From Sulfurimonas sp. (lineage in GTDB: Bacteria > Campylobacterota > Campylobacteria > Campylobacterales > Sulfurimonadaceae), in contig DAOVJL010000059.1 in the NCBI GenBank assembly GCA_030673275.1, positions 1 to 7,011 on the forward strand: DNA of 7,011 nucleotides, read 5' to 3'. The translations under genes and the position numbers were made by a program. Each line of letters starts with the position of its first letter. The first letter of the stretch is position 1. The notes below the pieces were generated by a model. The model saw only the letters and a list, made by a program, of their open reading frames with translations. It did no database searches and was not told the origin of the DNA. This document shows positions 1 through 6,576 of the stretch, in pieces.

Positions 1-174
1 CCAGAAGATATAGAGCTTATTGGAAGAGTGTCTATGGATAACAGCTCATTTTTAAGCAGTGAAGATGAAATTTTAGTTTTTAATGATGCTTCAGATATGG
101 CTTTACATGCAGGCACCATAAGTTATGAAGTTTTAACATCTTTAAAACCGGATATAAAAAGAGAGATAGTTTAA
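1..174 (+). CDS. alr: Alanine racemase, C-terminal fragment (5' end outside window)
   Basis: Frame 1 is open from the first base and gives the last 57 residues of a protein ending in TAA at 172-174. The segment GRVSMDNSSF near its start matches the C-terminal beta domain of PLP-dependent alanine racemase, where the conserved S/C-M-D stretch lies at the active-site entrance. The later pieces DEILVFND and AGTISYEVLTSL match the family's closing region, in which the I-x-YE-x-L pattern is typical. The enzyme converts L-alanine to D-alanine for peptidoglycan in the cytoplasm. The PLP lysine and catalytic tyrosine lie upstream of the window and cannot be checked. The stop overlaps the stop of the convergent sensor gene by four bases (171-174), so no terminator separates them. 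The identification rests on a short piece but the motif match is good. Confidence 0.85.
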   Translation, partial: PEDIELIGRVSMDNSSFLSSEDEILVFNDASDMALHAGTISYEVLTSLKPDIKREIV

Positions 175-2144
175 CTCTCAAAATCACTGTTTAATTCAGG
201 ACTTGGCTTGCCAATATAATAACCTTGAATAAAATCTACACCCATCTTTTCTAGCAAATCCAGAGACTTTTTATCTTCAACAAACTCGGCAATTGTTTTC
301 ATACCAAGGTTAGAAGCAAAGTTTATAATAGTTTTTACAATGACTCTTGAGTTCTCATCTTTCGTAACAAGCCTAACCAATGAAGAGTCAATCTTAAGAT
401 AATCGGCATTTAATTCCAATATGTGCGAAAAGTTAGAGTAGCCACTTCCAAAATCATCTATTGCAATTTTACAGCCATATCTTTTCATCTCTTTTATGAA
501 CCTGTTTAACTTTTCATAGTTTTCTACTTTATCGCTCTCTAGTATCTCAAAAACTATATTTTTAGAATTTGGAAAATCTCTTACAGAATCCAGTATAAAT
601 TGTAAAGTCTTTTTGTTTTGTATATCATTTATAGAGATGTTAATTGAGAATTCATAATCCTTATCTTTAAAATATTCAAAAGATTTTCTTATCATCGCTT
701 TTGTTATCTCAGGATATAGTTTAGATTTAATAGCAATATCTAAAAAATCAAAAGGGGGGATTACTCTACCATCTTTTAAAATTATTCTGGCAAGTGACTC
801 ATACTTTTCTATTTTTTTCGAACGGGTATTATATATTGGTTGAAAAAATGGAGTTATTCTATCTTCTTTGATAGCCTCTTTAAGCATTAAAAGAGCGTCG
901 TTATTTAGAGCTATCTGCTCTTTTGTATCTAGTGAATTATCATAAAGAACAATACCTTTTCTGTTGTCTTTGGCTATTTGCAGAGCTGCATTTGCTTTGA
1001 TTATCAAGGCTTCTTCATTTGATGCAACACCACAACTCAGAGTAATAAATACTACATTGCCATCAGCTTCAAATTTTGATTCTTGAATCGCATGAATAAT
1101 ATATTGCACTCTTTGGACAAACTCTTTTTGAGACATTTTTATTGTTGTGAATATTGCATATTCATCATTTGGCAGTTTATAAATGAAGCTGTTATCTTTA
1201 CATAAATTTTTGATTGTTTGAGCAATTTGTTTTAAAATCTCATCTCCAATTTTAAATCCATATAAATCATTTATATCTTTAAAATTATCTATATTTATGA
1301 GTGCTAAGTGTGAGGATTTTGAATCGCTATTAATAGTTATATCTTCTATAAGTTTCAATCTGTTTGGTAGGTGAGTTAATCTTTCAAGTTGAAGAGAGCT
1401 TTTAAGTTCCTGAGTTTTTTTCTTTACTTTAAATTCTAGTATAGTATTCATTTTTTTAGATTTATCTAATAAATAATAAATTCCTAAAAATAGAAATATA
1501 AAAATAACAGCGTCATATATAATAGAGTAAACAAAAATTTCCAGGAAATATTTTTTTAGATTTACTGTAGGTATTTTTATACTAACTATACCTCTGACTT
1601 CACCAATCTTATAGTTGTATGCATTATTATAATTATTTTGTATAATTTGTGGTGCATCCTCTTTTTCCCCATGGCATTCTAAACATGTTTTGTCAACTTT
1701 TAGAACATGTGCATACTGGTAATATTTATTGTCTTTATTTTTAAAATACTCTTTTGCCTCTTTATTTTTTTTAAAATATTTTATAGCTTTAAGTTCATCA
1801 TCGTCTGCAGTGTTCATGCTGTTTCTTGCATTATCAGAAACAGTTTTAATTGTAATGTTTAGTAAATTTTTTTCTGAAAATTCTTTTGATATTTTATTTG
1901 AGCTAAAAGAGGGAAGTATTTGTATCGTGCTAGAGTTTAGTGTTAAGCTGCCATTAGCAAACAATGCTCGATGATAGCCTCTGTTTGCTGATACATAATC
2001 ATATAAAATTTTTGCTTCTTGCTTAGCAAATGCAGACTCTCTATTGTTTGCATCATTGTATGTGTATATTACTTTAGCGATTATTACAATCAGAAAAATA
2101 ACAGGAATGATTTTTAATATTTTATTATTAAAATAACTATACAT
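171..2144 (-). CDS. Membrane haem c sensor (DUF3365-like) with degenerate GGDEF and EAL c-di-GMP phosphodiesterase domains
   Basis: 657 residues. A membrane segment at about 11-28 and another at about 202-226 bracket a periplasmic domain. That domain resembles DUF3365 (Tll0287-like) sensors and carries a haem c attachment motif C154-L-E-C157-H158. A short coiled linker leads to a GGDEF domain (about 250-400) that keeps the LPNR, INIDNFKDIND and GD-x-IL landmarks. Its signature is P325-N-D-E-Y329 instead of GGDEF, and no RxxD inhibitory site precedes it, so cyclase activity is unlikely. The EAL domain (about 415-650) looks catalytically complete: E449-S-L, N502, E533, D563-D564-FGSG, K584, E620 and Q640. 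The inferred role is c-di-GMP hydrolysis controlled by a periplasmic redox or gas signal through the haem. The GGDEF remnant may act as a GTP-binding regulatory module. The ATG at 2144 has only a weak ribosome site (GGTG), but an extended -10 lies about 30 bases upstream. Domain calls are firm; the ligand is unknown. Confidence 0.9.
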   Translation of the reverse strand: MYSYFNNKILKIIPVIFLIVIIAKVIYTYNDANNRESAFAKQEAKILYDYVSANRGYHRALFANGSLTLNSSTIQILPSFSSNKISKEFSEKNLLNITIKTVSDNARNSMNTADDDELKAIKYFKKNKEAKEYFKNKDNKYYQYAHVLKVDKTCLECHGEKEDAPQIIQNNYNNAYNYKIGEVRGIVSIKIPTVNLKKYFLEIFVYSIIYDAVIFIFLFLGIYYLLDKSKKMNTILEFKVKKKTQELKSSLQLERLTHLPNRLKLIEDITINSDSKSSHLALINIDNFKDINDLYGFKIGDEILKQIAQTIKNLCKDNSFIYKLPNDEYAIFTTIKMSQKEFVQRVQYIIHAIQESKFEADGNVVFITLSCGVASNEEALIIKANAALQIAKDNRKGIVLYDNSLDTKEQIALNNDALLMLKEAIKEDRITPFFQPIYNTRSKKIEKYESLARIILKDGRVIPPFDFLDIAIKSKLYPEITKAMIRKSFEYFKDKDYEFSINISINDIQNKKTLQFILDSVRDFPNSKNIVFEILESDKVENYEKLNRFIKEMKRYGCKIAIDDFGSGYSNFSHILELNADYLKIDSSLVRLVTKDENSRVIVKTIINFASNLGMKTIAEFVEDKKSLDLLEKMGVDFIQGYYIGKPSPELNSDFES

Positions 2145-2175
2145 ACTTTACACCATATTTAAATTTATTGTGATA

Positions 2176-2184
2176 ATTATATCA
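2176..2184 (-). promoter_or_regulatory. Extended -10 promoter for the haem-sensor GGDEF/EAL gene
   Basis: On the - strand this reads TGATATAAT, a perfect extended -10 (TGnTATAAT), with its 3' edge 31 bases before the ATG at 2144. No -35 resembling TTGACA is present at 17 bp, as is usual in Campylobacterota. It suggests that this gene can be transcribed separately from the rsmG unit lying upstream on the same strand. Confidence 0.5.
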
Positions 2185-2228
2185 TAATAAAATATACATA
2201 GATTGTCTTCGGTCGATATTTGTTTTGG

Positions 2229-2621
2229 TTATGAATTTATTTTTATTATGGCATTTGAAAAGATAACCCCATCTACCCCTAAAAGTGCCAGTTCTTCTAT
2301 CTCATTTTCATTTTCAATATGTACTAAAATTTTTGCATCAAAAAGATAATTGTCAGCTAGATTTTGAGCAGTTTTTGCAAACTCTTTGGAAAGAATAATA
2401 TATTTGGCATCAAAAGAGGATGCATATACTATTTGAGTTATATCTTGTACCTGCATTGCCAGAGGTATTAAATTTGCTCGTATGTGATTTATTATATCTA
2501 GATTCTCTTCATCGAAATCTACTAGAATTATTGATGATGGCGGTGTATTTTGTATGGCATCTATACTCTGTATATGGTAAAAGTTTTCACTCTCTATAAA
2601 TCTATGTCCAAAAAATAGCAT
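2229..2621 (-). CDS. Uncharacterised 130-residue protein, last gene of the rsmG unit
   Basis: I do not recognise a named family. I chose the ATG at 2621 rather than the longer GTG form at 2639. AAGGA (2629-2633) lies 7 bases before the ATG, the ATG overlaps the upstream TAA as TAATG, and nothing like a ribosome site precedes the GTG. The protein is soluble, without a signal peptide or membrane span. Alternating strand/helix stretches such as SSIILVDFDE, FDAKYIILSK, FDAKILVHIE and LLGVDGVIFS look like repeated beta-alpha units. The last (a strand, then hydrophilic helix, then GVDGVIFSNA) is reminiscent of the C-terminal half of TIM-barrel enzymes or a response-regulator-like fold, but there is no phospho-acceptor pattern or catalytic set I can name. 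One-base overlap with the zinc-ribbon gene implies translational coupling and co-expression with rsmG. Confidence 0.75.
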   Translation of the reverse strand: MLFFGHRFIESENFYHIQSIDAIQNTPPSSIILVDFDEENLDIINHIRANLIPLAMQVQDITQIVYASSFDAKYIILSKEFAKTAQNLADNYLFDAKILVHIENENEIEELALLGVDGVIFSNAIIKINS

Positions 2622-2860
2622 TATGATTTCCTTAAACACTCATCAGAGCAGTAGTATTTGTTGTTACTCAAAAGTGCATCACTAACTTCACAATAAATTC
2701 CGCATGTAACACACTCAACCATTTCACTGCTTTGAACTTCATCTTTAGTAGCAGTGTTTTTATTTTGTTTATTAGATTTTGTCACAGCAGGTTTTTTCTT
2801 GATAAAAAGAAAATAAACTACAGCAATAACTCCAATAACTAAAAGTAACTTCATTATCAT
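2621..2860 (-). CDS. PP0621-like small membrane-anchored zinc-ribbon protein
   Basis: 79 residues: an N-terminal membrane helix (about 3-20) followed by KKK, which by the positive-inside rule places the rest in the cytoplasm. A polar low-complexity linker (about 24-45) leads to a C-terminal cysteine module beginning MVEC50-VTC53 and ending YYC71-SDEC75, with an extra C57. The MV-x-C-x-x-CG ... YCS pattern is the hallmark of the PP0621 family of small proteins of unknown function; C50, C53, C71 and C75 probably bind zinc. The start is the ATG at 2860, which overlaps the rsmG stop as ATGA and has GGAG (2868-2871) 7 bases upstream. The second methionine at codon 3 is too far from that site. The biochemical role is unknown; tight coupling to rsmG suggests shared expression rather than proven shared function. 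Confidence 0.82.
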   Translation of the reverse strand: MIMKLLLVIGVIAVVYFLFIKKKPAVTKSNKQNKNTATKDEVQSSEMVECVTCGIYCEVSDALLSNNKYYCSDECLRKS

Positions 2861-3438
2861 GAATCTTCTCCAATTAGTAAATAGTGTCTATTTTTAGTTT
2901 TAATAACTTTGTGTTTTAAATCTTTTGACACTTCATCATATACTTTTTCACCTTTATAAAAAAGAAGTTTTGAGTTTTCATCACGAAAATTTTCACTTAG
3001 TTTTAAAAGCATATCCGTATCTGTGACAGCTCTTGAAGTTACAAGCTCAAAAATCTCCGGTTGCATATTTTCAACCCGTTTTTTTACAACTTTAACATTC
3101 TCAAGCCCCAAATCTGCTTTTACAAACTGTAAAAAACTTGCTCTTTTAGCCAATGGTTCAACTAAAGTAACCTGTGTATCAGGAAGTCCCATGGCTAAAA
3201 TCATACCTGGGAAACCGGCTCCTGTACCGATGTCTAAAAGATTCTTGGTACGTGGTAAAAAACTTATAGGGAATATTGCATCATAAATAAATTCATCTAT
3301 GGTTTTTTCATCTTTTGCACCGGTTAAATTGTGAATTTTATTCCACTTAAAAAGATGTTCTTTATATTTTTGAATATTATAAAAAAAATTATCTGGTAAG
3401 TTTATATTGTCATCTTTTAATGCTGATTTTAAATCCAA
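2857..3438 (-). CDS. rsmG: 16S rRNA (guanine-527-N7)-methyltransferase RsmG (GidB)
   Basis: 193 residues, close to the short end of the family. It transfers a methyl group from S-adenosylmethionine to N7 of G527 in the 530 loop of 16S rRNA, in the cytoplasm. Diagnostic pieces are [10 protein letters not shown] (31-40), the SAM-binding glycine loop [11 protein letters not shown] (68-78), the acidic [11 protein letters not shown] stretch (93-103) that follows the second strand, and TSRAV (134-138). Loss of this enzyme gives low-level streptomycin resistance in other bacteria. The start is a TTG at 3438: AAGGA (3444-3448) lies 5 bases upstream and the first internal methionine is near residue 79, inside the SAM-binding region. 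Its stop overlaps the next gene as ATGA, making it the first gene of a three-gene unit with an extended -10 immediately upstream. Confidence 0.95.
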   Translation of the reverse strand: MDLKSALKDDNINLPDNFFYNIQKYKEHLFKWNKIHNLTGAKDEKTIDEFIYDAIFPISFLPRTKNLLDIGTGAGFPGMILAMGLPDTQVTLVEPLAKRASFLQFVKADLGLENVKVVKKRVENMQPEIFELVTSRAVTDTDMLLKLSENFRDENSKLLFYKGEKVYDEVSKDLKHKVIKTKNRHYLLIGEDS

Positions 3439-3458
3439 AAATATCCTTTAAAAAGGGT

Positions 3459-3467
3459 ATTTTAGCA
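3459..3467 (-). promoter_or_regulatory. Extended -10 promoter for rsmG and the two genes behind it
   Basis: The - strand reads TGCTAAAAT, one mismatch from TGnTATAAT, in the 43-base gap after the HD-GYP gene. A start about 7 bases downstream would give a leader of only about 14 bases, just enough to hold the AAGGA ribosome site at 3444-3448. No convincing -35. Read-through from the HD-GYP gene is also possible, because no hairpin-plus-T terminator is visible in the gap. Confidence 0.45.
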
Positions 3468-3481
3468 TATTAAAAAAAGAT

Positions 3482-4756
3482 TTATAAATTATCTACATGT
3501 TGATCTCTGATTTCTAAAAAATCAGAAAGATTTTCAAAAAATATATCTACCAGTTTAGGATCAAAGTGTTTACTTCTTTGTTCTTTAAAAAAAGTAAGAA
3601 TAGAATCTATTTCCCAAGCTTTTTTATAGATCCTATCGCTTCCTAAAGCATCAAATACATCAGCTAAAGCAGTTATTCTCCCATATATATGAATATCTTC
3701 ACCTTTTAATTGGTTTGGATATCCAGTTCCATCCCATTTTTCATGATGTTCATGCGCTATAGTTGCTGCAATTTTAAGTAAAGGTCTGTCTGAATGTTTT
3801 AACATGTCATAACCTAATCTAGAATGAGTATTCATTATCTCTTTTTCTGCATCGTCAAATATTCCAGGTTTATTTAAAATTGCATCAGGAATACCGACTT
3901 TTCCAATATCGTGCATCGGACTGGCTTGCTTTAACAACTCTGCATCATCTTTATTTAAACCATAGTTAAGAGCTAAAAGCTTTGAGTATTCTGCAACTCT
4001 TTTAACATGATTACCTGTCTCTTTGCTTCTGCGTTCACCAATGGCACCCATGGTAAATACAACTTCTTTTTGCGTATCTTTTATCTCTTTGTTTAAGTTA
4101 ATTACTTCTATGATTTTTTCATTGACTTGTTCTTCTAGATGAATGTTCATGTTTTTGAGTTCATTTTTTAGCTCTTCAACCTCTTTTTGTGCCGTAATGT
4201 TTTGACGAATTGCATAGTATCCAATATGTTCATTTTCAGAGTTATACTCTGGTATAATTTTACTAAATCCCCAGTAGCTGTCACCATTTTTCTTTCTATT
4301 TTTAACTTCTCCATACCATGTAAGACCAAGCTTTATTGTTTCCCATAAATCTTGAAAAGATTCTTTTGTCATATCAGGATGTCTTACTATGTTATGTGGT
4401 TTTCCTATTAGCTCATGAGCTTCATAACCACTCACATCACAAAAAGCTTGGCTGACATGAGTAATTTCACCGTTTAAGTCTGTTTTTGAAAAGATCACAT
4501 GTTTATCAAATGAAGATATTAAATCCTCTAACTCATTTGTTTTTACAAGCAGTTCTTCTTGTATTTCAGATTTTGCTGATAGTGATTTTTTTATTTTGCT
4601 TAATTGATAAAGTAATATAAAAAATAAAAGTAATAATGATACTTTAAAGAAATCATTGAAATAATGATACTCATATATTTGTATAAGGCTAACGAGTAGT
4701 ACATAGATAGCAGTAAAAATGGCAGTAGTATTTAAAAATGATAATTTATTTTTCAT
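3482..4756 (-). CDS. Membrane PAS (Aer-like) - HD-GYP c-di-GMP phosphodiesterase
   Basis: 424 residues. Two membrane helices (about 11-28 and 37-52) with a tiny periplasmic loop anchor the protein and leave no real external sensor. A cytoplasmic PAS domain (about 83-190) follows, strikingly like the FAD-binding PAS of the aerotaxis receptor Aer: ITHVSQAF, VSGY, then PHNIVRHPDM (120-129), LWETIKLG, and VKNRKKNGDSYW (151-162). A coiled coil (about 190-232) joins it to an HD-GYP domain (about 235-415). All expected metal ligands can be placed: E246, H250, H282-D283, H311, H337-H338 and D366, followed by the signature D342-G-T-G-Y-P347. This set fits the family with a two- or three-iron centre that hydrolyses c-di-GMP. 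The probable role is lowering c-di-GMP in response to cellular redox or oxygen state; FAD binding is inferred. ATG start at 4756, with a modest AGG 8 bases upstream. Confidence 0.93.
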   Translation of the reverse strand: MKNKLSFLNTTAIFTAIYVLLVSLIQIYEYHYFNDFFKVSLLLLFFILLYQLSKIKKSLSAKSEIQEELLVKTNELEDLISSFDKHVIFSKTDLNGEITHVSQAFCDVSGYEAHELIGKPHNIVRHPDMTKESFQDLWETIKLGLTWYGEVKNRKKNGDSYWGFSKIIPEYNSENEHIGYYAIRQNITAQKEVEELKNELKNMNIHLEEQVNEKIIEVINLNKEIKDTQKEVVFTMGAIGERRSKETGNHVKRVAEYSKLLALNYGLNKDDAELLKQASPMHDIGKVGIPDAILNKPGIFDDAEKEIMNTHSRLGYDMLKHSDRPLLKIAATIAHEHHEKWDGTGYPNQLKGEDIHIYGRITALADVFDALGSDRIYKKAWEIDSILTFFKEQRSKHFDPKLVDIFFENLSDFLEIRDQHVDNL

Positions 4757-4773
4757 TATTTGTACCTAGTTTT

Positions 4774-4808
4774 ATGTAATCTACAGGGTAAAATCCCAAT
4801 AATTACAT
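4774..4808 (-). promoter_or_regulatory. Leader hairpin or operator-like inverted repeat before the HD-GYP gene
   Basis: ATGTAAT (- strand, 4808-4802) and ATTACAT (4780-4774) are perfect 7-base inverted arms. Inside them GGG (4797-4795) and CCC (4788-4786) can pair around a 6-base loop, with A-T and G-T pairs bridging the two parts. The element sits between the predicted -10 and the ribosome site, so it could act as an RNA hairpin in the leader or as a palindromic protein site on DNA. In such AT-rich DNA, 7-base arms can also occur by chance. Confidence 0.35.
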
Positions 4809-4831
4809 CATGTTTGCATAAATGTCTCACA

Positions 4832-4840
4832 ATCATAGCA
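4832..4840 (-). promoter_or_regulatory. Extended -10 promoter for the HD-GYP gene
   Basis: The - strand reads TGCTATGAT, matching TGnTATnAT. A start about 7 bases downstream gives a leader of about 70 bases containing the inverted repeat at 4774-4808. No recognisable -35; I saw no sigma-54 (GG/GC) pair in the gap. Confidence 0.45.
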
Positions 4841-4948
4841 TAAAATTAAACAGTTTTTATTGTTTTATATTTTCCTTTGGTTTAATCCATAAAAAATTAT
4901 TATAATTAATTAAAAGTATGTAACTGTTGAGCAGGGAGGATTTTGTAA

Positions 4949-4993
4949 ATGATTGTATTATTTAAAGTAGATGACCCATATCGTCTTTTTTAA
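4949..4993 (+). other. Possible 14-residue small ORF behind a strong orphan ribosome site
   Basis: An ATG at 4949 opens a reading frame of 14 codons ending in TAA at 4991-4993, antisense to the last codons of ribA. GGGAGGA (4934-4940) ends 8 bases upstream, an optimal position and a better Shine-Dalgarno match than that of any full gene here. A TATAAT at 4901-4906 could serve as -10. The peptide (MIVLFKVDDPYRLF) is unrecognised. It may be a real small protein, the relic of a divergent gene whose body was lost, or a coincidence. Coding status is doubtful. Confidence 0.2.
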
Positions 4994-5525
4994 CGTTTAA
5001 ATACTCTTCATTATGTTTGTTCGATTCCATAACTATGGGAATGCGCTCAATAATTTCAATGTCGCTGATAGAGTTTACTTTATCGGGGTTATTTGTTAAA
5101 AGTCTGATTTTATGAATATCAAAGTGATGAAGTATAAAAGTCACCACTTCATAGGTTCGCTCATCTGCAGCAAATCCAAGTTGATGATTTGCTTCAATAG
5201 TATTTAATCCGCTGTCTTGCAGAGCATAAGCATTTATTTTGTTTAGCAGTCCGATATTTCGACCCTCTTGTCTCAGGTAGATAACCATTCCATTTGTCTG
5301 CTCGGCAAGAGTAAGCGCATATTCTAACTGATCTCTACAATCACACTTTAAACTTCCAATTGCATCACCGGTTAAACACTCTGAATGAACTCTAACCATA
5401 GGAATCTCATCTAATTTATCTTTATAAATAACTAAATGCTCTTTGTTGCCCTCTTTAAAGGCTTTTACTTTAAAATCACCAAATCTTGATGGTAAGTTTG
5501 CTACTTGCGAAATCTCTATTTTCAA
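4962..5525 (-). CDS. ribA: GTP cyclohydrolase II
   Basis: 187 residues, a stand-alone RibA without a fused RibB domain. It opens GTP to 2,5-diamino-6-ribosylamino-4(3H)-pyrimidinone 5'-phosphate, releasing formate and pyrophosphate, the committed step of riboflavin synthesis in the cytoplasm. The zinc ligands are C50, C61 and C63 in HSECLTGDAIGSLKCDC. RQEGRNIGLLNKI (85-97) and ANHQLGFAADER (112-123, with the catalytic D121 and R123 by alignment to the E. coli enzyme) are intact. RLLTNNPDKV (141-150) and the C-terminal MGHLL also match E. coli RibA closely. The start is a TTG at 5525: an in-frame stop lies directly upstream, AGGG (5534-5537) is 8 bases before it, and the next methionine is residue 43. 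It diverges from hemB across a 71-base shared promoter region. Confidence 0.96.
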   Translation of the reverse strand: MKIEISQVANLPSRFGDFKVKAFKEGNKEHLVIYKDKLDEIPMVRVHSECLTGDAIGSLKCDCRDQLEYALTLAEQTNGMVIYLRQEGRNIGLLNKINAYALQDSGLNTIEANHQLGFAADERTYEVVTFILHHFDIHKIRLLTNNPDKVNSISDIEIIERIPIVMESNKHNEEYLNVKKDDMGHLL

Positions 5526-5569
5526 TTAATGTACCCTAATTTTAACTTTAAAAAGGTAAAATATTTTTT

Positions 5570-5575
5570 TAGAAT
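5570..5575 (+). promoter_or_regulatory. Probable -10 for hemB
   Basis: TAGAAT, one mismatch from TATAAT, preceded by a run of T. It would start transcription near 5582, leaving a leader of about 15 bases with AAGG (5587-5590) 6 bases before the ATG. The call is tentative because the region is AT-rich throughout. Confidence 0.3.
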
Positions 5576-5582
5576 TATAGCA
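5574..5582 (-). promoter_or_regulatory. Extended -10 promoter for ribA
   Basis: The - strand reads TGCTATAAT, a perfect extended -10, 48 bases before the TTG start of ribA. It overlaps the likely hemB -10 and initiation region on the other strand, so polymerase binding for the two genes probably competes. No riboflavin (RFN) riboswitch fits in the short leader. Confidence 0.6.
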
Positions 5583-5596
5583 AAAAAAGGTTTATT

Positions 5597-6568
5597 ATGT
5601 TTCAAAGATTTCGTAGAACTCGTCTAAATACTCATCTTCGCTCACTTGTTCGTGAGACAAATGTTAGTGTAAATGATTTTATCTATCCGCTTTTCGTTCG
5701 CTCCGGTGAGGGTATTAAAACAGAAGTGACCTCTATGCCAGGTGTTTTTCAGATGAGTATTGATGAGATTTTAAAAGAGTGTGATGAGCTAAAAAAACTT
5801 GGACTTTACTCTATTATTCTTTTTGGTATACCTGATGTTAAGGATTCTATCGGCTCAGACTCTCTGTGTGAACATGGAATTATAGCTTCTGCAATTCGTG
5901 CTGTAAAAGAGAAACATCCAGATATGTTTGTCGTAACAGATTTATGTTTTTGTGAGTATACAGATCATGGACACTGTGGAATTATTGATGAAGAAAAAGA
6001 GACCGTAAACAATGACGCTACACTTGAGATCTCTGGACAACAGGCAATTATACATGCAAAGGCGGGAGCAGATATGATAGCACCATCTGGCATGATGGAC
6101 GGAATCATAGAGACTCTAAGAGATGCACTTGATGGAGCAGGGTATGAAAACTTACCAATTATGGCGTATTCTACAAAATTTGCATCTGGATATTATGGTC
6201 CATTTCGTGATGTAGCGGAATCTACTCCAAGTTTTGGTGATCGTGCATCATATCAGATGGATCCGGCAAACAGAAGAGAAGCTATAAGTGAAAGCATATC
6301 AGATGAGCTTCAAGGAGCAGATATACTTATGGTAAAACCTGTTCTTGCATATCTGGATGTAGTTCGTGAAATAAAAGACAACACTTCACTTCCAATGGCC
6401 GTATATAATGTAAGCGGAGAGTATGCAATGTTAAAACTTGCCGGGAAGCATGATTTGATTGATTATGACAGAGTTGTAATGGAGACTATGGTTAGTTTCA
6501 AGAGAGCTGGCGCTGATATTATCATCTCTTACCACGCAAAAGAAGTTGCAAAGATGCTACAAAAGTAA
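5597..6568 (+). CDS. hemB: Porphobilinogen synthase (delta-aminolevulinic acid dehydratase)
   Basis: 323 residues, full family length. It condenses two 5-aminolevulinate molecules to porphobilinogen in the haem and sirohaem pathway, as a cytoplasmic homo-octamer in known members. The N-terminal arm begins RFRRTRL. The active-site zinc motif is C117-F-C119 ... H-G-H-C127-G, marking the zinc-dependent class. The two Schiff-base lysines are K194 in YSTKFAS and K247 in [16 protein letters not shown] and [10 protein letters not shown] (about 204-222) are the expected active-site lid region. The ATG has AAGG 6 bases upstream. It diverges from ribA and is followed 9 bases after its stop by the argF promoter, with no terminator between. 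Confidence 0.97.
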   Translation: MFQRFRRTRLNTHLRSLVRETNVSVNDFIYPLFVRSGEGIKTEVTSMPGVFQMSIDEILKECDELKKLGLYSIILFGIPDVKDSIGSDSLCEHGIIASAIRAVKEKHPDMFVVTDLCFCEYTDHGHCGIIDEEKETVNNDATLEISGQQAIIHAKAGADMIAPSGMMDGIIETLRDALDGAGYENLPIMAYSTKFASGYYGPFRDVAESTPSFGDRASYQMDPANRREAISESISDELQGADILMVKPVLAYLDVVREIKDNTSLPMAVYNVSGEYAMLKLAGKHDLIDYDRVVMETMVSFKRAGADIIISYHAKEVAKMLQK

Positions 6569-6576
6569 AATTAGGG

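Larger units (their letters stand above)
4757..4961. other. Intergenic region between ribA and the HD-GYP gene
   Basis: A 205-base AT-rich gap downstream of ribA and upstream of the HD-GYP gene (both - strand). It holds the HD-GYP promoter (4832-4840), its leader inverted repeat (4774-4808), a TATAAT on the + strand (4901-4906), and an isolated strong Shine-Dalgarno on the + strand (GGGAGGA, 4934-4940). I see no rho-independent terminator for ribA: no GC-rich hairpin followed by T residues in the - direction. Confidence 0.6.

Noticed and set aside
1729..1974. An 81-codon open frame on the + strand
   Set aside because: It lies wholly inside the periplasmic sensor domain of the - strand GGDEF/EAL gene, has no ribosome site and its translation is a low-complexity hydrophobic/serine shadow.
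2200..2222. CTTCGG hairpin after the 130-residue gene as a terminator
   Set aside because: The arms pair poorly in the transcribed (-) orientation and no T-run follows.
2622..2639. Longer GTG start for the 130-residue protein (adds six residues)
   Set aside because: No Shine-Dalgarno precedes the GTG, while the ATG at 2621 has AAGGA 7 bases upstream and a TAATG coupling overlap.
3023..3286. An 87-codon open frame on the + strand
   Set aside because: It is antisense to the SAM-binding core of rsmG, whose motifs are unmistakable; no family resemblance in the shadow frame.
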